Assembly: GCF_016735675.1 (NCBI RefSeq)
Contig: NZ_JAERSG010000001.1
Coordinates: 434,001 to 498,000, forward strand
DNA length: 64,000 nt
Reading direction: 5' to 3'
Origin: Nocardioides baculatus
GTDB taxonomy: Bacteria > Actinomycetota > Actinomycetes > Propionibacteriales > Nocardioidaceae
Below are positions 16,099-26,005 of this stretch, piece by piece (within the stretch, counting starts at the first letter, position 1; every line of letters starts with the position of its first letter). The notes below the pieces were generated by a model. The model was not told the origin of the DNA and ran no database searches. It saw only the letters and a list, made by a program, of their open reading frames with translations. Position numbers and translations under genes: made by a program.

Positions 16099-19000
16099 AT
16101 GACCACGCCACCTCCGATGGAGACCTTCGACATCCGCGGTCCACTGCCCTCCGGCACGACCCTGCTGGAGGCCAGTGCCGGAACGGGCAAGACCTGGACC
16201 ATCGCCGCCCTCGTCACCCGCTACCTCGCCGAGGGCGTCGCGACGCTGGAGGAGATGCTCGTCGTCACCTTCACCCGGGCGGCCAGCCAGGAGCTCCGCG
16301 ACCGCGTACGCCGTCAGCTCGACGGCGCCGCCGCCGTGCTCGCCGACCCGGCCGGTGCCGACCCGGACAACACGCTGCACGAGTGGCTCCTCGACGCCGA
16401 CGACGCCGAGCGCGCGGCCCGGCTCGGCCGGCTCACCGACGCACTGACGTCCTACGACGCGGCGACCATCGCGACGATCCACCAGTTCTGCCAGCTCGTG
16501 CTCCGCAGCCTCGGGGTCGCCGGCGACACCGACACCGGCGCGGTGCTGGTCGAGGACCTCGAGCAGCTCACCAGCGAGGTCGTCGACGATCGCTACCTCC
16601 AGCTGTTCGCCCGCCGGGACAAGGCGCCCTGGACACGGGAGGAGGCCCTCGCGTTCGCTCGCGAGGTGGTCAACGACCCGCGCGCGCAGGTGGCGCCGCA
16701 GGAGGCCCTGGTCGAGGACCCCGACGGCGACGCGGCCGCGCGCGTGCGGTTCGCCGGAGAGGTGCTCGACGAGATCGACCGTCGCAAGCGCCGGCTCGGC
16801 GTGCTCAGCTATGACGACCTCCTCGGCCAGCTCGCCGACGCGCTGGGGCCGGACGACTCACCCGCCCGCGCCCGGATGCGGGCGCGGTGGAAGGTCGCGC
16901 TGATCGACGAGTTCCAGGACACCGACCCCGTGCAGTGGCAGGTCTTCGAGCGCGCCTTCCACGGCGTCTCCACCCTCGTCCTGATCGGCGATCCCAAGCA
17001 GGCGATCTACGCCTTCCGCGGCGGCGACATCGTCACCTACCTCACGGCCGCCGACCAGGCCACGACCCGGCAGACCCTCGGCGTCAACTGGCGCGCCGAC
17101 CAGCCGCTGCTCGACTCGCTCCACGTGCTGATCGAGGGTGCCGCGCTCGGCGACGACCGGATCCCCGTGCACCCCGTCTCCGCCCACCACGCGGAGTCAC
17201 GGCTCGAGGGTGCCGGTGCGCCGTTCCGGCTGCGGGTCGTGCGCCACGAGGAGCTCGGCCGCAAGAAGCCGCGCATCGGCGACTGGCGCGAGCGGGTGCT
17301 GGCCGACCTCGCCGCCGACATCAAGCGGCTGCTCACCAGCGGGGCGACCTTGTCCACCGACGACCCCGGCGAGCCGCGCCGACCGGTCCGCCCCAGGGAC
17401 GTGGCGGTGCTCGCCGCACGGCGGGCCGACCTGCTCGCCGCCCAGGACGCCCTGGCCGCCGTCGGGGTGCCCGCGGTCCTCAATGCCGGCGGCTCCGTCT
17501 TCAAGACCGCGGCCGCGACCCAGTGGCTGACGCTGCTCGAGGCGCTCGAGCAACCGCACCGCGCCGACCGCGTGCGGGCCGCAGCGCTCACGGACTTCTT
17601 CGGCCGCACGGCCGAGGAGCTCCAGTCCGACGACGACCCGACCGACGCGCTGAGCGAGCGCGTACGCCGCCTCGCCGACGTGTTCGCGGCGCGGGGCGTG
17701 GCAGCGGTGCTGGAGAGTGCGGTCCTGGGCGGCCTGACCGCGCGCGTGCTCGGCCGGGTCGGCGGCGAGCGCACGCTGACCGACCTGCGCCACATCGGCG
17801 AGGCGCTGCACAAGGTGACGGTCAGCGAACGGTTCGGCGTGGTCGGCCTGCTCGGCTGGTTGCGCACCCAGGTGGCCGACGACAAGATCGAGGTCGCCTC
17901 CGAGCGGACCCGCCGACTCGACTCCGACGCCGCCGCCGTGCAGCTGGTGACGATCCACGGCAGCAAGGGGCTCGAGTACCCGATCGTCTACCTCCCGACC
18001 CTGTGGGACCGGTGGGTGCGTGACGAGGAGGTGCCGCTCTTCCACGACGCCGGTGGTGAGCGGTGCCGCGACGTCGGTGGGCCGAGCCGCTGGCGTGATG
18101 CCGCCGTCATCCGCAGCCGGCACGAGGACGCGGGCGAGTCGCTGCGACTGCTCTACGTCGCGCTCACGCGGGCGCAGTCCCAGGTCGTCGCGTGGTACTG
18201 CCCGACCGCCAACAACACCGCCCCCGCACCGCTGCACCGGATGCTCTTCGGCCGTGCGCCAGGGCACCCGACCGTCAACGACCACCAGCCCGTGCTCGGC
18301 GACGACGAGGTCGTCGAGATCCTCGGTCGCTGGAAGTCCGCGGGCGGACCGCAGCCCGAGCTCGCCGTCCCCGGCACCGTCGACACCACCCCGATCGACC
18401 GCGACCTGCCGCCGCTGTCGGTGCGCTCGTTCGACCGCGGGGTCGACACCGACTGGCGACGCACCTCCTACTCCGCGCTCGCCGCGGCCGGTGCCCCGCA
18501 CGCGGGCACGGCCGACCGCGTGCTGTCGGAGCCCGACGACGCGCCCGACCTCGACGACCTCGAGCTCGACGAGCCCGCTGACGACGCAGCGGCTCCGGAA
18601 GCCGACCTGACGCTGACCGCGGTGGCGTCGCCGATGGCCGACCAGCCGGTGGGCGCGGCCTTCGGCTCGCTGGTCCACGAGGTGCTCGAGCACGTTGACC
18701 CGGCCGCCGACGACCTGCGCGCCGAGCTGCTCGCGCAGGTGGAGGAGCACCGGGCGTGGTGGGCCGTCGAGGTCGACGCCGAGAGGCTCGCCGACGCGCT
18801 GGTGCAGGTCTGCGACTCGCCGCTCGGCCCGCTGGCGGGCGGGCTGACGCTGCGGGAGATCCGCCTGACCGACCGGCTGCGCGAGCTCGACTTCGAGCTG
18901 CCGCTCGCGGGCGGCGACCTCGCCCCGCACGACGACTCCGCGGCGGCGCACGTCGTGCTGGGCGACCTCGGCCCCCTGCTGCGGGCCCACCTCCCCGACG

Positions 19001-19470
19001 GCGACCCGCTGCTGGCCTTCGCCGAGACCCTCGACGGCGACACCGACCTCGCGTCCCAGCGGCTCCTCGGCTACCTCACGGGGTCGATCGATGTCGTGGT
19101 CCGCGTGCCGGTCGAGGGTCGGACGCGCTACGTCACCATCGACTACAAGACCAACTGGCTCGGCGACCGCACCGCGCCGGCGACCGCCTGGGAATACCGT
19201 CCCGCCGTGCTCGACGAGGCGATGGGCCACTCCGACTACCCGCTCCAGGCCCTCCTCTACACGGTCGTCCTGCACCGCTACCTCCGCTGGCGGTTGCCCG
19301 ACTACGACCCCGCGGAGCACCTCGGCGGCGTCCTCTACCTCTACCTCCGCGGGATGTGCGGGCCGGACACCCCGGTCCTCGACGGGCGCCCGTGCGGCGT
19401 CTTCTCGTGGCAGCCACCCGTCGCGCTCGTGACCGCCCTGTCCGACCTGCTCGACGGAGTCCACCCATGA
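16099..19470 (+). CDS. recB: Exodeoxyribonuclease V beta subunit RecB
   Basis: 1123-aa UvrD-type 3'-5' helicase with a C-terminal nuclease. Walker A 'EASAGTGKTWTIA' (Lys31), 'ALIDEFQDTDPVQW' (motif II), 'GDPKQAIYAFRGGDI' (motif III), 'IHGSKGLEYPIVYLP' (motif V) and 'LLYVALTRAQ' (motif VI) are intact. The nuclease centre 'GSIDVVVRV' and 'TIDYKTNW' (Asp1015, Lys1017) is also intact, so the enzyme should be active. Forms the RecBCD complex with the flanking genes. The stop overlaps an ATG of a 31-codon frame that leads into recD. Confidence 0.95.
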   Translation: MTTPPPMETFDIRGPLPSGTTLLEASAGTGKTWTIAALVTRYLAEGVATLEEMLVVTFTRAASQELRDRVRRQLDGAAAVLADPAGADPDNTLHEWLLDADDAERAARLGRLTDALTSYDAATIATIHQFCQLVLRSLGVAGDTDTGAVLVEDLEQLTSEVVDDRYLQLFARRDKAPWTREEALAFAREVVNDPRAQVAPQEALVEDPDGDAAARVRFAGEVLDEIDRRKRRLGVLSYDDLLGQLADALGPDDSPARARMRARWKVALIDEFQDTDPVQWQVFERAFHGVSTLVLIGDPKQAIYAFRGGDIVTYLTAADQATTRQTLGVNWRADQPLLDSLHVLIEGAALGDDRIPVHPVSAHHAESRLEGAGAPFRLRVVRHEELGRKKPRIGDWRERVLADLAADIKRLLTSGATLSTDDPGEPRRPVRPRDVAVLAARRADLLAAQDALAAVGVPAVLNAGGSVFKTAAATQWLTLLEALEQPHRADRVRAAALTDFFGRTAEELQSDDDPTDALSERVRRLADVFAARGVAAVLESAVLGGLTARVLGRVGGERTLTDLRHIGEALHKVTVSERFGVVGLLGWLRTQVADDKIEVASERTRRLDSDAAAVQLVTIHGSKGLEYPIVYLPTLWDRWVRDEEVPLFHDAGGERCRDVGGPSRWRDAAVIRSRHEDAGESLRLLYVALTRAQSQVVAWYCPTANNTAPAPLHRMLFGRAPGHPTVNDHQPVLGDDEVVEILGRWKSAGGPQPELAVPGTVDTTPIDRDLPPLSVRSFDRGVDTDWRRTSYSALAAAGAPHAGTADRVLSEPDDAPDLDDLELDEPADDAAAPEADLTLTAVASPMADQPVGAAFGSLVHEVLEHVDPAADDLRAELLAQVEEHRAWWAVEVDAERLADALVQVCDSPLGPLAGGLTLREIRLTDRLRELDFELPLAGGDLAPHDDSAAAHVVLGDLGPLLRAHLPDGDPLLAFAETLDGDTDLASQRLLGYLTGSIDVVVRVPVEGRTRYVTIDYKTNWLGDRTAPATAWEYRPAVLDEAMGHSDYPLQALLYTVVLHRYLRWRLPDYDPAEHLGGVLYLYLRGMCGPDTPVLDGRPCGVFSWQPPVALVTALSDLLDGVHP

Positions 19471-19554
19471 CTGAGCACCCCGAAATGACTGAGCACCCCA
19501 CGACGTTCTCCTCCCCTGCTCCGCTCCTCCGGACAACGACGCGGGGACCCCGAG

Positions 19555-19562
<8 letters not shown>
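19467..19562 (+). CDS. Possible 31-aa coupling ORF between recB and recD
   Basis: ATG at 19467 overlaps the recB stop (ATGA) and the frame ends with a TGA at 19560-19562, inside the first codons of recD. It contains a tandem near-duplicate of 'ATGACTGAGCACCCC' (19467 and 19485), so it reads 'MTEHPEMTEHPTTFSS' and so on. It may only relay ribosomes from recB to recD. No homolog is recognised, and it may not make a functional peptide. Confidence 0.3.
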
Positions 19563-21312
<1,750 letters not shown>

Positions 21313-21364
21313 CCCCGGCGTCCTCAGGTCAAGATGCGGAAACGTGACCGACACACGATCGGGA

Positions 21365-21370
21365 TAGCCT
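21365..21370 (+). promoter_or_regulatory. -10 hexamer TAGCCT, leaderless start
   Basis: TAGCCT ends 6 nt before the ATG at 21377, with no ribosome-binding sequence. Confidence 0.55.
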
Positions 21371-21376
21371 CGTCGC

Positions 21377-21973
21377 ATGCCCTACCTGATGCGTGTCGAG
21401 CTCCCCGATGTCCCGGGGTCGCTGGGCCGCGTCGCGAGCGCGATCGGTGAGGCCGGGGGCGACATCGACGCGATCGAGATCGTCGAGAAGCGCGACGGCT
21501 TCGCGGTCGACGACGTGCTGCTCGAGATCCCGGCCGGCACGATGCCCGACTCGATCATCTCGGCCTGCAGCGTGCTCGACGGGGTGAGCGTCCTGTGGAT
21601 CAGCCGCTACGCCGCGGGCGGCAACCTCTTCCTCGACCTCGAGGTCGTGGAGTCCCTCACCGAGGACCCGTCGACCGCGCGGGACCGGCTCATCGACCTG
21701 CTGCCGATCGCCTTCCGCGTCGACTGGGCCGCGCGGGTGACGGCCGACGGCGCGAAGGCGGTCCACGCGACCGACGCCTCCCCCAGCGAGTTCTCGTTCG
21801 CCCCGGTCACCGAGCCCGTACGCCTCCCCGGCGACGAGGTCTACGTCGAGTGCGCCGCCCCGTTCGGCGACGACGTCGTGCTGATGGGCCGCCGCGGCGG
21901 ACCGGAGTTCCTCGACTCCGAGCTCGCCCGCCTCGAGCACCTGCTCGGGCTCGCGATCACCATCGCCCGCTGA
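21377..21973 (+). CDS. ACT-domain protein
   Basis: 198-aa protein starting directly with an ACT ligand-binding domain ('YLMRVELPDVPGSLGRVASA', 'GGDIDAIEIVEKRDGFAVDD') of the type that binds amino acids in regulated enzymes. No catalytic domain is recognisable in the C-terminal 110 residues, which end in helix-forming 'SELARLEHLLGLAITIAR'. It could be a stand-alone amino-acid sensor. Leaderless start; converges with the F420-linked gene over a nested hairpin. Confidence 0.75.
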   Translation: MPYLMRVELPDVPGSLGRVASAIGEAGGDIDAIEIVEKRDGFAVDDVLLEIPAGTMPDSIISACSVLDGVSVLWISRYAAGGNLFLDLEVVESLTEDPSTARDRLIDLLPIAFRVDWAARVTADGAKAVHATDASPSEFSFAPVTEPVRLPGDEVYVECAAPFGDDVVLMGRRGGPEFLDSELARLEHLLGLAITIAR

Positions 21974-22010
21974 CCTCCCGCCCGGAACGGAGGCCACGAG
22001 CCTCAGGTCA
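21971..22010. terminator. Nested hairpin spanning two convergent stops
   Basis: TGACCT (21971-21976) pairs with AGGTCA (22005-22010), enclosing GAGGC (21990-21994) / GCCTC (22000-22004). Both stop codons are in the outer stem. Candidate bidirectional terminator. Confidence 0.35.
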
Positions 22011-22448
22011 CGCGCGTTCGAGCAGGAAGAGCGGGATCTTGCGGTCCGTCTTCTTCTTGTAATCGGCGTAGGTCGACCACGTGGCGACCGCGTGGTCCCA
22101 CCAGTCGTCGTACTCCGCGCCGTCGAGCTCGCGCACCGAGTAGGTGTGCTTCTCCGCCTTGTCCTGGAGCTCGACCTCGGGGTGCTGCCGGAAGTTGTCG
22201 GCCCACGCCGGGTCGTCGGGCGCGCCGCCCTTCGACGCCACCGCGAGGTAGGAGCCGTCGCGCTCGACGCGCATCACCGGGTTCTTGCGCAGGTTGCCGG
22301 ACTTCGCGCCGACCGACGTGATGACCACGACGGGGTACGGCGTACCGGGCAGCGTGCCGCCCTCCTCGCCGTTGGACGCCTCGTACTCGTCGACGTTCTT
22401 GCGGACCCACTCGGTCGCGCTCGGGACATAGGTGCCAGTCAGTGCCAT
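22008..22448 (-). CDS. F420-dependent nitroreductase-family (DDN-like) protein
   Basis: 146-aa split-barrel protein of the deazaflavin (F420)-dependent oxidoreductase family typified by mycobacterial Ddn. 'PVVVITSVGAKSGNLRKNPV' forms the F420-phosphate pocket and 'YLAVASKGGAPDDPAW' and 'NFRQHPEVELQ' are invariant family segments. Uses F420H2 to reduce quinones or other acceptors; the natural substrate is not known from sequence. It supports an F420-making actinobacterium. Confidence 0.9.
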   Translation of the reverse strand: MALTGTYVPSATEWVRKNVDEYEASNGEEGGTLPGTPYPVVVITSVGAKSGNLRKNPVMRVERDGSYLAVASKGGAPDDPAWADNFRQHPEVELQDKAEKHTYSVRELDGAEYDDWWDHAVATWSTYADYKKKTDRKIPLFLLERA

Positions 22449-22494
22449 GCCTCACACAACACCACGCGCACGGCCCTTCTTCCACCGTCTCTCC

Positions 22495-22559
22495 GGGTAG
22501 TCCACCGGGAAATGGTCGTCGAGCCCGCTGCGGGACGGCCAGAACCCGGTGGACTACCC
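22495..22559. repeat. Long near-perfect palindrome upstream of menB
   Basis: Arms GGGTAGTCCACCGGG (22495-22509) and CCCGGTGGACTACCC (22545-22559) are perfect 15-bp complements. After a 3x3 internal loop a second stem TGGTCGTC (22513-22520) / GACGGCCA (22534-22541) pairs with one G-T, leaving a 13-nt GC-rich loop. It lies just upstream of the menB -10 element. Could be a transcript-end hairpin, a regulator site or a dispersed palindromic repeat. Confidence 0.6.
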
Positions 22560-22565
22560 AGGCGA

Positions 22566-22571
22566 TAGCCT
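22566..22571 (+). promoter_or_regulatory. -10 hexamer TAGCCT for menB
   Basis: TAGCCT ends 6 nt before the menB ATG at 22578. The palindrome arm ends 6 bp upstream of it, so a protein or structure there would affect initiation. Confidence 0.55.
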
Positions 22572-22577
22572 CCCGGC

Positions 22578-23528
22578 ATGAGTGCGATCGAGGGCGTCAG
22601 CGAGATCTTCGACCCCGAGGCATGGGACGTGGTGCCGGGGTTCGAGGACCTCACCGACCTGACGTACCACCGGGCCCGCGAGCACGGCACCGTACGCATC
22701 GCCTTCGACCGCCCCGACGTGCTCAACGCCTTCCGGCCGCACACCGTCGACGAGCTGCTGCGCACGCTGGAGCACGCGCGGATGTCGGCCGACGTCGGCT
22801 GCGTCCTGCTCACCGGCAACGGCCCGAGCGCGAAGAACGGCAAGTGGGCCTTCTGCACCGGCGGCGACCAGCGGATCCGCGGCCGCTTCGGCTACCAGTA
22901 CGAGACCGAGGGAACTGAGCAACGGACGGGGGGCGACGCCGGCGCCCCGCCGAACCCGATCGACCAGGCCAAGCTCGCGCGCCTCCACATCCTCGAGTGC
23001 CAGCGGGTGATCCGCTTCATGCCCAAGGTCGTCATCTGCGTCGTGCCCGGCTGGGCCGCGGGCGGCGGGCACAGCCTCCACGTCGTCGCCGACCTCACCC
23101 TCGCCAGCCGCGAGCACGCCCGCTTCAAGCAGACCGACGCCGACGTCGGCTCGTTCGACGGCGGCTACGGCTCGGCCTACCTCGCGCGCCAGGTCGGGCA
23201 GAAGTTCGCCCGCGAGATCTTCTTCCTCGCCGAGGAGTACGACGCCGAGGAGATGCACCGGATGGGTGCGGTCAACCGCGTCGTCGAGCACGCCGAGCTC
23301 GAGAAGGTCGCCCTCGACTGGGGCCGCAAGATCAACGGCAAGTCGCCGACCGCCCAGCGGATGCTGAAGTACTCCTTCAACCTCCTCGACGACGGCCTGG
23401 TCGGTCAGCAGCTCTTCGCCGGCGAGACCACCCGCCTGGCCTACATGACCGACGAGGCGCAGGAGGGTCGCGACCAGTTCCTCGAGAAGCGCGACCCCGA
23501 CTGGTCGCCGTACCCCTGGTACTACTGA
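22578..23528 (+). CDS. menB: 1,4-dihydroxy-2-naphthoyl-CoA synthase
   Basis: 316-aa crotonase-fold enzyme that closes the second ring of the menaquinone head group from o-succinylbenzoyl-CoA. 'FCTGGDQRIRGRFGYQYE' is characteristic of MenB, 'VPGWAAGGGHSLHVVADLTL' builds the oxyanion hole, 'TDADVGSFDGGYGSAYLARQ' contains the conserved Asp and Gly segment, and the C-terminus ends in the usual 'FLEKRDPDWSPYPWYY'. About 15-30 aa longer than E. coli MenB, normal for actinobacteria. Leaderless start after TAGCCT. No other men gene is adjacent. Confidence 0.95.
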   Translation: MSAIEGVSEIFDPEAWDVVPGFEDLTDLTYHRAREHGTVRIAFDRPDVLNAFRPHTVDELLRTLEHARMSADVGCVLLTGNGPSAKNGKWAFCTGGDQRIRGRFGYQYETEGTEQRTGGDAGAPPNPIDQAKLARLHILECQRVIRFMPKVVICVVPGWAAGGGHSLHVVADLTLASREHARFKQTDADVGSFDGGYGSAYLARQVGQKFAREIFFLAEEYDAEEMHRMGAVNRVVEHAELEKVALDWGRKINGKSPTAQRMLKYSFNLLDDGLVGQQLFAGETTRLAYMTDEAQEGRDQFLEKRDPDWSPYPWYY

Positions 23529-23536
23529 GCGAAGGC

Positions 23537-23599
23537 GATACCTGAGGACGCGACGTACGTCGATCGGTGTGTGACCCGACCACGGCGTCCTCAGATATC
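23537..23599. terminator. Inverted repeat between menB and the RNA-repair operon
   Basis: GATACCTGAGGACGC (23537-23551) and GCGTCCTCAGATATC (23585-23599) pair at 14 of 15 positions with a 33-nt spacer; the spacer starts with the self-complementary GACGTACGTC (23552-23561). It begins 8 bp after the menB stop. Probable menB terminator or a regulatory dyad for the next operon. Confidence 0.45.
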
Positions 23600-23625
23600 C
23601 GCAGGTCCCGGCGCTGGTCCGCGAC

Positions 23626-23631
23626 TACCGT
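23626..23631 (+). promoter_or_regulatory. -10 hexamer TACCGT for the RNA-repair operon
   Basis: TACCGT ends 7 nt before the GTG at 23639; no ribosome-binding site in between. It supports the GTG as the operon's first start. Confidence 0.5.
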
Positions 23632-23638
23632 CGGCCCG

Positions 23639-24553
23639 GTGACCGACAACGACGCTCCCGCCCGGGTGATCGAGGGCGACACCTCGCTGCCGGCGGGCTT
23701 CGACCACCCGCACGCGTCGGAGGAGGCGCGGCGGATCGCCGAGGACGGGACGATCCTGCGCGTCCAGGTCGGGTCCGGCGTCCACGGGACGTCGATCGCT
23801 GGGCAGGACGACCGCGACGAGATGGGGATCTGCCTCGAGCCGTCGGCGTACGTCACCGGGCTCGCGCGGGTGCCGAGCGGGACGCGCGGCGAGGCCGCTC
23901 CGGTGACGTTCGAGCAGTACCAGCGCCACACCGTCTGGGACCAGCCCGGCGGCCTCGCCAACCGGTCGGGCGCGGGCGACCTCGACGTGATCATCTACTC
24001 CGCGCGCAAGTGGTGCTCGCTCGCGCTGGCCGGCAACCCGACCGTCCTGCTGGTGCTGTTCGTCCCCGACGTGGAGGTCGTGCACCGCGACGAGGTCGGC
24101 GCCGAGCTGGTCGACAACGCCCACCGCTTCGTGTCCAGGCTCGCGGCCGACCGGTTCATCGGCTACCTCCGCTCGCAGCGGGCCGCGATGACCGGCGAGG
24201 TCGGCGCGCACACCAACCGCCCCGAGCTGGTCGCGGTCCACGGCTACGACACCAAGTTCGCCATGCACGCCCTCCGGCTCGGCGTCCAGGGCGTCGAGCT
24301 GCTCACCACCGGCCGCATCACGCTGCCGATCCCCGAGCCCGACCTCTCGCGCCTGCGTGCCGTACGACGCGGCGAGGTGGAGCTCGCGGAGGTCGTGGCC
24401 GCCATCGACGCGGCCGAGGCACGACTGGTCGCGCTGAGCGGGTCGAGCACCGTGCCCGACCAGCCCGACCGTGCCTGGGTGGACGCATGGCTCCACCGCA
24501 CGCACCTCGCCTACTGGCAGCGGACGCCGAATGGAGAGGCAGCGACGCCCTGA
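23639..24553 (+). CDS. Pol-beta-superfamily nucleotidyltransferase (COG3541-like)
   Basis: 304-aa predicted nucleotidyltransferase. 'VGSGVHGTSIAGQDDRDEMG' near residues 48-67 contains the GS and DxD motifs that bind nucleotide and metal in the Pol-beta/MNT fold. 'LDVIIYSARKWCSLALAGNP' and 'HGYDTKFAMHALRLGVQG' are the conserved helical segments of the family. It is the first gene of an operon with hen1 and pnkp, so it probably edits or extends RNA 3' ends (for example by adding nucleotides to damaged tRNA) or caps ends before sealing. Its exact reaction is not known. GTG 23639 fits the leaderless pattern. Confidence 0.78.
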   Translation: MTDNDAPARVIEGDTSLPAGFDHPHASEEARRIAEDGTILRVQVGSGVHGTSIAGQDDRDEMGICLEPSAYVTGLARVPSGTRGEAAPVTFEQYQRHTVWDQPGGLANRSGAGDLDVIIYSARKWCSLALAGNPTVLLVLFVPDVEVVHRDEVGAELVDNAHRFVSRLAADRFIGYLRSQRAAMTGEVGAHTNRPELVAVHGYDTKFAMHALRLGVQGVELLTTGRITLPIPEPDLSRLRAVRRGEVELAEVVAAIDAAEARLVALSGSSTVPDQPDRAWVDAWLHRTHLAYWQRTPNGEAATP

Positions 24554-24571
24554 CTCGGGCACGATGCCGGA

Positions 24572-26005
24572 GTGCTCCTCACCGTCACGACCACCCACAC
24601 CCCGGCGACCGACCTGGGCCACCTGCTCCACAAGCACCCCGACCGGGTGCAGGAGTTCTCCCAGTCGTTCGGCACGGTCACCGTCTTCTACCCCGAGGCC
24701 ACCGACGAGCGCTGCACGGTCGCCCTCGTCCTCGACGTCGACCCCGTGCGGCTGGCGCGCTCGCGGGCGAGGAACGCGCCCGACTTCAGCCTCGCGCAGT
24801 ACGTCAACGACCGGTCGTACGCCGCCTCGTCCCTGCTCGGCGTGGCGATGGCCGACGTGTTCAGCACCGCACGCAGCGGCACCTGCAGGTCCCGCCAGGA
24901 GCTCGCCGACTCGGCCATCCCGCTGGAGATCGCGATCCCGGTGCTGCCGTGCCGCGGCGGCGCGGCCGTCGCGCACCGGCTCTTCGAGCCGCTCGGCTGG
25001 ACCGTCGAGGCCGAGCCGATCCCGCTCGACGAGGCGATCGAGGAGTGGGGCGACTCGCGCTACGTCCGGCTCCGGCTCACCGGCACCCTCCGGCTCGCCG
25101 ACGCCCTCAACCAGCTGCACGTGCTGCTGCCGGTGCTGGACGAGTCCAAGCACTACTGGCAGGGCGCCGACGAGGTCGACAAGCTGATGCGCTCGGGAGA
25201 GGGCTGGCTCGCCGCGCATCCCGAGGCGACGCTGATCACGCAGCGCTACCTCGGTCGACGCACGGCGCTCACCCGCACCGCGCTCGCGCGCCTGGCCGAG
25301 CTCGGCGACGACCTCGAGGAGGCCGTCGAGCCCGCCGAGGACGAGGAGGCCGCGCAGCCGGAGGAGAGGCGCGTGCCCCTCAACACGCAGCGGCACGACG
25401 CGGTCCACCAGGTCCTGCTCGACCTCGGCGCCCGCTCGGTGATCGACCTCGGGTGCGGTCCCGGCCAGTTCCTCCAGCGGCTCGTCCGGACGTCGTCGTT
25501 CACCCGGGTCGCCGGCAGCGACGTCTCGACGCGCTCGCTGCAGCACGCCGCCCGTCGGCTGCGCGTGGAGCGGATGAGCGAGCGCCAGGCCGAGCGCATC
25601 GAGCTGTTCCAGGGCGCCCTGACCTACGAGGACCAGCGCTACGCCGGCTACGACGCCGCCGTGCTCATGGAGGTGGTCGAGCACGTCGACCCACCGCGGC
25701 TCGCGGCGCTCGAGCGGGTGGTCTTCGGCGCTGCCCGCCCCGGCGCGGTGGTCGTGACGACCCCGAACAGCGAGTACAACGTGCTGTACGACGGCCTCGT
25801 CGGCATGCGGCACCCCGACCACCGCTTCGAGTGGACCCGCGCCGAGCTCGTGGACTGGGCCGACCGGGTCTGCCGCACCTACGGCTACGCCGTGGAGGTC
25901 CGCGGGATCGGCGAGGTCGACGACACCCTCGGTGCGCCCACCCAGCTGGCGATCTTCACGCGCACGAGCGACGAGAAGCCCGACACGAAGGACGACGATG
26001 ACTGA
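24572..26005 (+). CDS. hen1: RNA 3'-terminal 2'-O-methyltransferase Hen1
   Basis: 477-aa bacterial Hen1. The N-terminal half (about 1-250) is the domain that binds and activates the Pnkp ligase module. The C-terminal SAM methyltransferase has 'VIDLGCGPGQFLQRL' (SAM site) and the Mn2+-binding set 'MEVVEHVD' (Glu367, Glu370, His371) plus His417 in 'RHPDHRFEW', matching the numbering of the Clostridium thermocellum enzyme almost exactly. It methylates the 2'-OH at a broken RNA 3' end so that repaired RNA resists recutting. GTG at 24572 is 18 bp after the nucleotidyltransferase stop and is preceded by CACGAT 6 nt away. Confidence 0.95.
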   Translation: MLLTVTTTHTPATDLGHLLHKHPDRVQEFSQSFGTVTVFYPEATDERCTVALVLDVDPVRLARSRARNAPDFSLAQYVNDRSYAASSLLGVAMADVFSTARSGTCRSRQELADSAIPLEIAIPVLPCRGGAAVAHRLFEPLGWTVEAEPIPLDEAIEEWGDSRYVRLRLTGTLRLADALNQLHVLLPVLDESKHYWQGADEVDKLMRSGEGWLAAHPEATLITQRYLGRRTALTRTALARLAELGDDLEEAVEPAEDEEAAQPEERRVPLNTQRHDAVHQVLLDLGARSVIDLGCGPGQFLQRLVRTSSFTRVAGSDVSTRSLQHAARRLRVERMSERQAERIELFQGALTYEDQRYAGYDAAVLMEVVEHVDPPRLAALERVVFGAARPGAVVVTTPNSEYNVLYDGLVGMRHPDHRFEWTRAELVDWADRVCRTYGYAVEVRGIGEVDDTLGAPTQLAIFTRTSDEKPDTKDDDD

